A stretch of 64,000 bases of DNA from Acetivibrio sp964564015. GTDB lineage: Bacteria > Bacillota > Clostridia > Acetivibrionales > Acetivibrionaceae. Position numbers and translations under genes: made by a program. Below the pieces are notes generated by a model. The model was not told where the DNA came from. It worked only from the letters and a program-made list of their open reading frames with translations, and did not search any database. Below, piece after piece: positions 60,776 to 64,000 of the stretch (position 1 is its first letter; each line of letters starts with the position of its first letter). Location of the stretch: contig CAZLZR010000020.1 in the NCBI GenBank assembly GCA_964564015.1, positions 8,204 through 72,203 of the forward strand, read 5' to 3'.

Positions 60776-63307
60776 TTATGCGGTAACTATTTTGCTTGCT
60801 GCCTGCAGACCCAGTTTTTCAACGGCCTGCTCACGCATCTTATATTTCATAATCTTCCCTGCTGCATTCATTGGAAACTCAGTTACAAAATCAATGTAGC
60901 GTGGTGTTTTATGCTTTGCCATATGTGAACGTATATAATCCTTCAACTCATCCTCAGTAAGTGCTTCACCTTCTTTAAGTATTACACATGCCATGATCTC
61001 CTCACCGTATTGTTTGTCAGGCACACCAATAACCTGAACATCTTTAACCTTCGGATGTGTATATATAAAATCCTCAATCTCCTTAGGGTAAATATTCTCT
61101 CCACCCCGGATAATCATATCCTTTATACGTCCGGTAATCTTATAGTATCCATTCTCATCGCGTCTTGCCATATCACCGGTGTGAAGCCAACCATTTTCAT
61201 CAATGGCAGCAGCTGTTGCCTCAGGCATCTTGTAATAGCCTTTCATAATATTATATCCACGGGCAACAAATTCACCATCCACATTATCTGGCAAATCCTT
61301 TCCTGTTTCAGGATCAACTATTTTACACTCAACACCGGGTAATTCACGACCCACTGTGCTAACACGCAGTTCGATGGAGTCGTGCACACGGCTCTGAGTA
61401 CATCCCGGTGAAGACTCAGTCTGACCAAATACTATTGTAATCTGCGACATATTCATCTTGTCGACCACATCCTGCATAACCTTCACAGGGCAAGGACTTC
61501 CCGCCATGATTCCTGTTCTCATATGTGAAAAGTCAGTCTTCGCAAAATCCTCATGTTCCAACATTGCAATAAACATAGTCGGCACACCGTTAACGGCAGT
61601 TATTTTCTCCTGATTTATACAGGCAAGTGATAACTTCGGAGAAAAATACGGAATTGGGCTCATAGTAGCACCGTGAGTCATACAAGACGTCATCGAAAGC
61701 ACCATACCAAAGCAATGGAACATAGGCACGTGAATCAACATATGGTCGGCAGTCGAAAGATCCATACAGTCTCCGATATTCTTTCCATTATTTATAACAT
61801 TATAATGGGTAAGCATAACCCCCTTAGGGAAACCGGTAGTTCCCGATGTGTATTGCATATTACATACATCATGTCTGTTAATGGATATAGCACGGCGGTA
61901 CACTTCCTCAATAGGAACCCTTTCAGCCAAAGCTGTGGCTTCATCCCAAGTCAGGCAACCCTTCTGCTTTGAATCTATAGTTATAATATTACGCAGGAAA
62001 GGCAATTTCTTTATATGCAACGGCTTCCCAGCCTCTGCAGTTTCAAGTTCCGGGCAAAGCTCCTTAATGATGCTTACGTAATCTGAATCCTTGTAGCCAT
62101 CTATCATTACAAGAGTATGTGTATCCGACTGGCGCAACAGGTATTCAGCCTCATATATCTTATACGCAGTGTTTACTGTAACTAAAACAGCACCTATCTT
62201 TGTAGTTGCCCAGAATGTTATAAACCACTGCGGAACATTTGTTGCCCATATAGCAACATGATCGCCCGGTTTGACGCCTAACGCAATCAGCGATCGCGCG
62301 AAAGTATCCACATCGTCACGGAATTCTGAGTAAGTTCTTGTATAATCCATTGTGGTATACCTGAAAGCGTACTGATTTGGAAATTCATCTACCATACGGT
62401 CAAGCACCTGGGGAAAAGTCAAGTCAATTAATGTATCCTTCTCCCATACATATTTTCCGGTTTTTGTATTGTTATCGTACAGGTGACCCTTTGTTGCAGT
62501 TTTTTCCATATATCGTTCCATATAGTTTGCAAAGTTCGGAAATACAACTCCTGCATCATCAAGATCAGTTGCCCATCGCTTAACCCATTCCAGCGAAACA
62601 TAGCCTTCATAATTAATAGACCGAAGAGCCATCATCATATCATCAATAGGAAGATCCCCTTCTCCCATCATACGATACTTTGGCACTCCATTTTCCATTA
62701 TAGAATCCTTAATGTGAACATACTTAATGTATGCACCAAGATTATGGACTGTTTTCCCCGGTTTCTCCCCGGCAAATCTGTATGGATGATGCAAATCCCA
62801 TAAAGCAGCAACCGCATCACTTGCAACATGATCAAGTAATGAGCATAAGCGTGCAGTATCAGAGTAAACACCGTTAGTTTCCACAAGTAATGTCACTCCC
62901 TTTTCTTCAGCAAGGGGAGCTAAACGCTGCAAAGCGGCAAGGACAACACTGTCATCTACTTCTCCGTTTGGATGCGGCTCAAGGTCTGCCAGTATACGGA
63001 TATAGGGAGTGCCAAGTTTTGATGCGAGGTCGATATATTGAATTATTTCCTTATGATTTTCCTCTACATTTTCAGCAAACTTCAAGCAACAACCTGAAGA
63101 GAGGCATGGAATTTCGAGACGTAACTCAGAAAGCTTTTTTACAGTATGAGGCAACTGGGCTTCTGTGAAAGGCTGAGCATTAACAGCAAAAATTTCACTG
63201 CCAAGCCCTCGGATTTCAATACCGTCAAAACCGAAATCCTTAGCCATTGAATATATGTCGTTCCAGCTGAAGTCGGGACATCCTAGAGTTGAAAACGCAA
63301 TTTTCAT
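60776..63307 (-). CDS. Fusion of sugar-isomerase-like TIM barrel and acyl-CoA synthetase
   Basis: 843 residues. Residues ~1-270 form a xylose-isomerase-like TIM barrel of the AP-endonuclease-2 / sugar-phosphate isomerase family (MKIAFSTLGCPDFSW, GFDGIEIRGLG, TLLVETNGVYSD with the metal-binding Glu, ALWDLHHPYRF with Asp/His, and YVSLEWVKRW). Residues ~285-840 are a complete acyl-CoA synthetase: YTSGTTGFPKGVM, VFGQTESSPG, GWLHTGDMARRDENGYY, GRIKDMIIRGGENIYPKEIE and the C-terminal Lys in NAAGKIMKYK. It probably makes a medium-chain or branched acyl-CoA; the substrate is unknown. The junction is in frame with no internal stop, so this is a real fusion. A T-box leader precedes it. Ribosome binding site AGGAGG, 8 nt before the ATG. 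Confidence 0.88.
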   Translation of the reverse strand: MKIAFSTLGCPDFSWNDIYSMAKDFGFDGIEIRGLGSEIFAVNAQPFTEAQLPHTVKKLSELRLEIPCLSSGCCLKFAENVEENHKEIIQYIDLASKLGTPYIRILADLEPHPNGEVDDSVVLAALQRLAPLAEEKGVTLLVETNGVYSDTARLCSLLDHVASDAVAALWDLHHPYRFAGEKPGKTVHNLGAYIKYVHIKDSIMENGVPKYRMMGEGDLPIDDMMMALRSINYEGYVSLEWVKRWATDLDDAGVVFPNFANYMERYMEKTATKGHLYDNNTKTGKYVWEKDTLIDLTFPQVLDRMVDEFPNQYAFRYTTMDYTRTYSEFRDDVDTFARSLIALGVKPGDHVAIWATNVPQWFITFWATTKIGAVLVTVNTAYKIYEAEYLLRQSDTHTLVMIDGYKDSDYVSIIKELCPELETAEAGKPLHIKKLPFLRNIITIDSKQKGCLTWDEATALAERVPIEEVYRRAISINRHDVCNMQYTSGTTGFPKGVMLTHYNVINNGKNIGDCMDLSTADHMLIHVPMFHCFGMVLSMTSCMTHGATMSPIPYFSPKLSLACINQEKITAVNGVPTMFIAMLEHEDFAKTDFSHMRTGIMAGSPCPVKVMQDVVDKMNMSQITIVFGQTESSPGCTQSRVHDSIELRVSTVGRELPGVECKIVDPETGKDLPDNVDGEFVARGYNIMKGYYKMPEATAAAIDENGWLHTGDMARRDENGYYKITGRIKDMIIRGGENIYPKEIEDFIYTHPKVKDVQVIGVPDKQYGEEIMACVILKEGEALTEDELKDYIRSHMAKHKTPRYIDFVTEFPMNAAGKIMKYKMREQAVEKLGLQAASKIVTA

Positions 63308-63539
63308 AATTTTTTCCTCCTATAAATTTCTGGGTCCGTCTATTTATCCGGCCCTACTTATTGTAAAATTGTGATGCAAAAGTTCTAGAGACTACCTCTC
63401 CTGAATTTAGAAAATGTATTGTTCAAATTATTTCAAAAAAAATGTCGGCTTCACCGATTTAAAACCAGGGTATTTCTTTGAAGTAAACAGCTTTCATTAG
63501 ACTTTTTATGCCAGAAAGAAATGCGCATTCCTAGACACT

Positions 63540-63895
63540 AAAAAAGCCTCCGCCTCCAAGCATTTTTTGCTAGAGACGAAAGCATTATACTTCCGCGGTA
63601 CCACTCTTGTTGGTATTTAATATACCCACTTTAAGCATCCAGTATACTATAGATAACATTCAGGTGCTATAAAAATTTACATTAGAGTTTGTTATCTGTA
63701 TGAATGCTTCTCAATATAACGGTGAGAAACCGGATCAAACTTATTCATTCCGGTTGATAATACAACGGGAACTTTCAGCCGACTGCTCGAGGGTGAGTTC
63801 ACATTCTGCCATGCACACTGTTTTTCAGCAACCAACAGCTCTCTATAGTGCATATAACGCAGCGTTTTATCCCTGTCAACGCATTTAAGTATTTT
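63540..63895 (-). ncRNA. T-box riboswitch leader (specifier probably CUC, Leu)
   Basis: On the minus strand the T-box AGAGTGGTACCGCGG is at 63607-63593. It is followed by a terminator: CGTCTCTAGC pairs with GCTTGGAGGCG and ends in TTTTTT (63545-63540). The upstream Stem I region runs from about 63880 and contains GAA-CTC-A (63800-63794), the context of a specifier loop, so CTC (63797-63795) is the likely specifier codon, meaning tRNA-Leu. The T-box and terminator are certain; the specifier reading is tentative. The leader ends about 230 bp before the fused isomerase/acyl-CoA synthetase gene, the only downstream gene. I see nothing definite in that 230-bp stretch beyond the ribosome binding site. 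Confidence 0.88.
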
Positions 63896-63901
63896 TTTGA
63901 T

Positions 63902-63930
63902 ATGTTATCAAATTTCTCATTAGTTGTCAA
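63902..63930 (-). promoter_or_regulatory. Promoter of the T-box transcript
   Basis: TTGACA (63930-63925), a 17-bp spacer and TAACAT (63907-63902) on the minus strand: a near-consensus sigma-A promoter placed just before Stem I. I see no gene between 63931 and the window end. Confidence 0.75.
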
Positions 63931-64000
63931 TAATCAATTAATATTTTACACGGTAAACGCATGAAAATAAATTTAACACTAAACCCAATTTGAAGGGTTT

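Overview
The window is AT-rich DNA from an anaerobic, cellulolytic member of the Clostridia, probably a Ruminiclostridium / Clostridium cellulolyticum-type organism. The basis is a secreted type I dockerin protein (cellulosome component), strong GGGGAG-type ribosome binding sites with frequent TTG/GTG starts, a T-box leader and a LoaP-type NusG paralogue. I see no tRNA, rRNA, transposase, phage gene or CRISPR array.

Left flank (1-13300): a dockerin protein, a possible 39-residue peptide, a MerR regulator, glutamyl-tRNA synthetase, an ammonium transporter behind a leader with two hairpins, and a LuxR-type regulator. Three co-directional genes follow: an HTH/one-membrane-span protein and two secreted copper-amine-oxidase-N + TPR proteins. 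All three carry the same short Gly/Asn-rich motif, so they may form one system.

Core (13471-59528): a 46-kb run of 21 minus-strand genes with short gaps or overlaps, reading from an exporter (59528) down to a terminal NRPS (13471). It encodes a hybrid NRPS/trans-AT PKS. Assembly: an acyl-AMP-ligase loading module, C-A(Gly-like code)-PCP, KS-KR-DH-ACP, KS-AT(dead)-ACP, then TubC-C-A(Ser-like code)-PCP-KS-AT(dead)-ACP, with a separate malonyltransferase and a free ACP. Building blocks: an aldolase / DHQ-synthase-II pair like GriI/GriH, predicted to make 3-amino-4-hydroxybenzoate, and a heptose-phosphate pathway (two SIS isomerases, one fused to a GmhB-type phosphatase, a GHMP kinase, a GalT-like nucleotidyltransferase and an SDR epimerase). 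Tailoring: two glycosyltransferases, an arylamine N-acetyltransferase homologue of the RifF amide-synthase type, an alpha/beta hydrolase with a Cys nucleophile, and three proteins ending in a BtrH-like acyltransferase domain. Export and maturation: a SyrD/PvdE-type ABC exporter and a lipoprotein Ntn-hydrolase that may cut a leader off after export. I do not recognise the product. The best reading is a glycosylated, heptose- and aminohydroxybenzoate-containing lipopeptide-polyketide.

Control: a divergent loaP gene (60099-60629) sits next to the operon start. The operon leader carries two compact hairpins, and a good intrinsic terminator lies inside the operon at 33481-33506, which fits LoaP-mediated processive antitermination. 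Two copies of a ~130-bp palindromic element lie at the operon end and inside it.

Right flank (60700-64000): a fused sugar-isomerase-like TIM barrel / acyl-CoA synthetase gene, preceded by a T-box riboswitch whose specifier codon looks like CUC (Leu).
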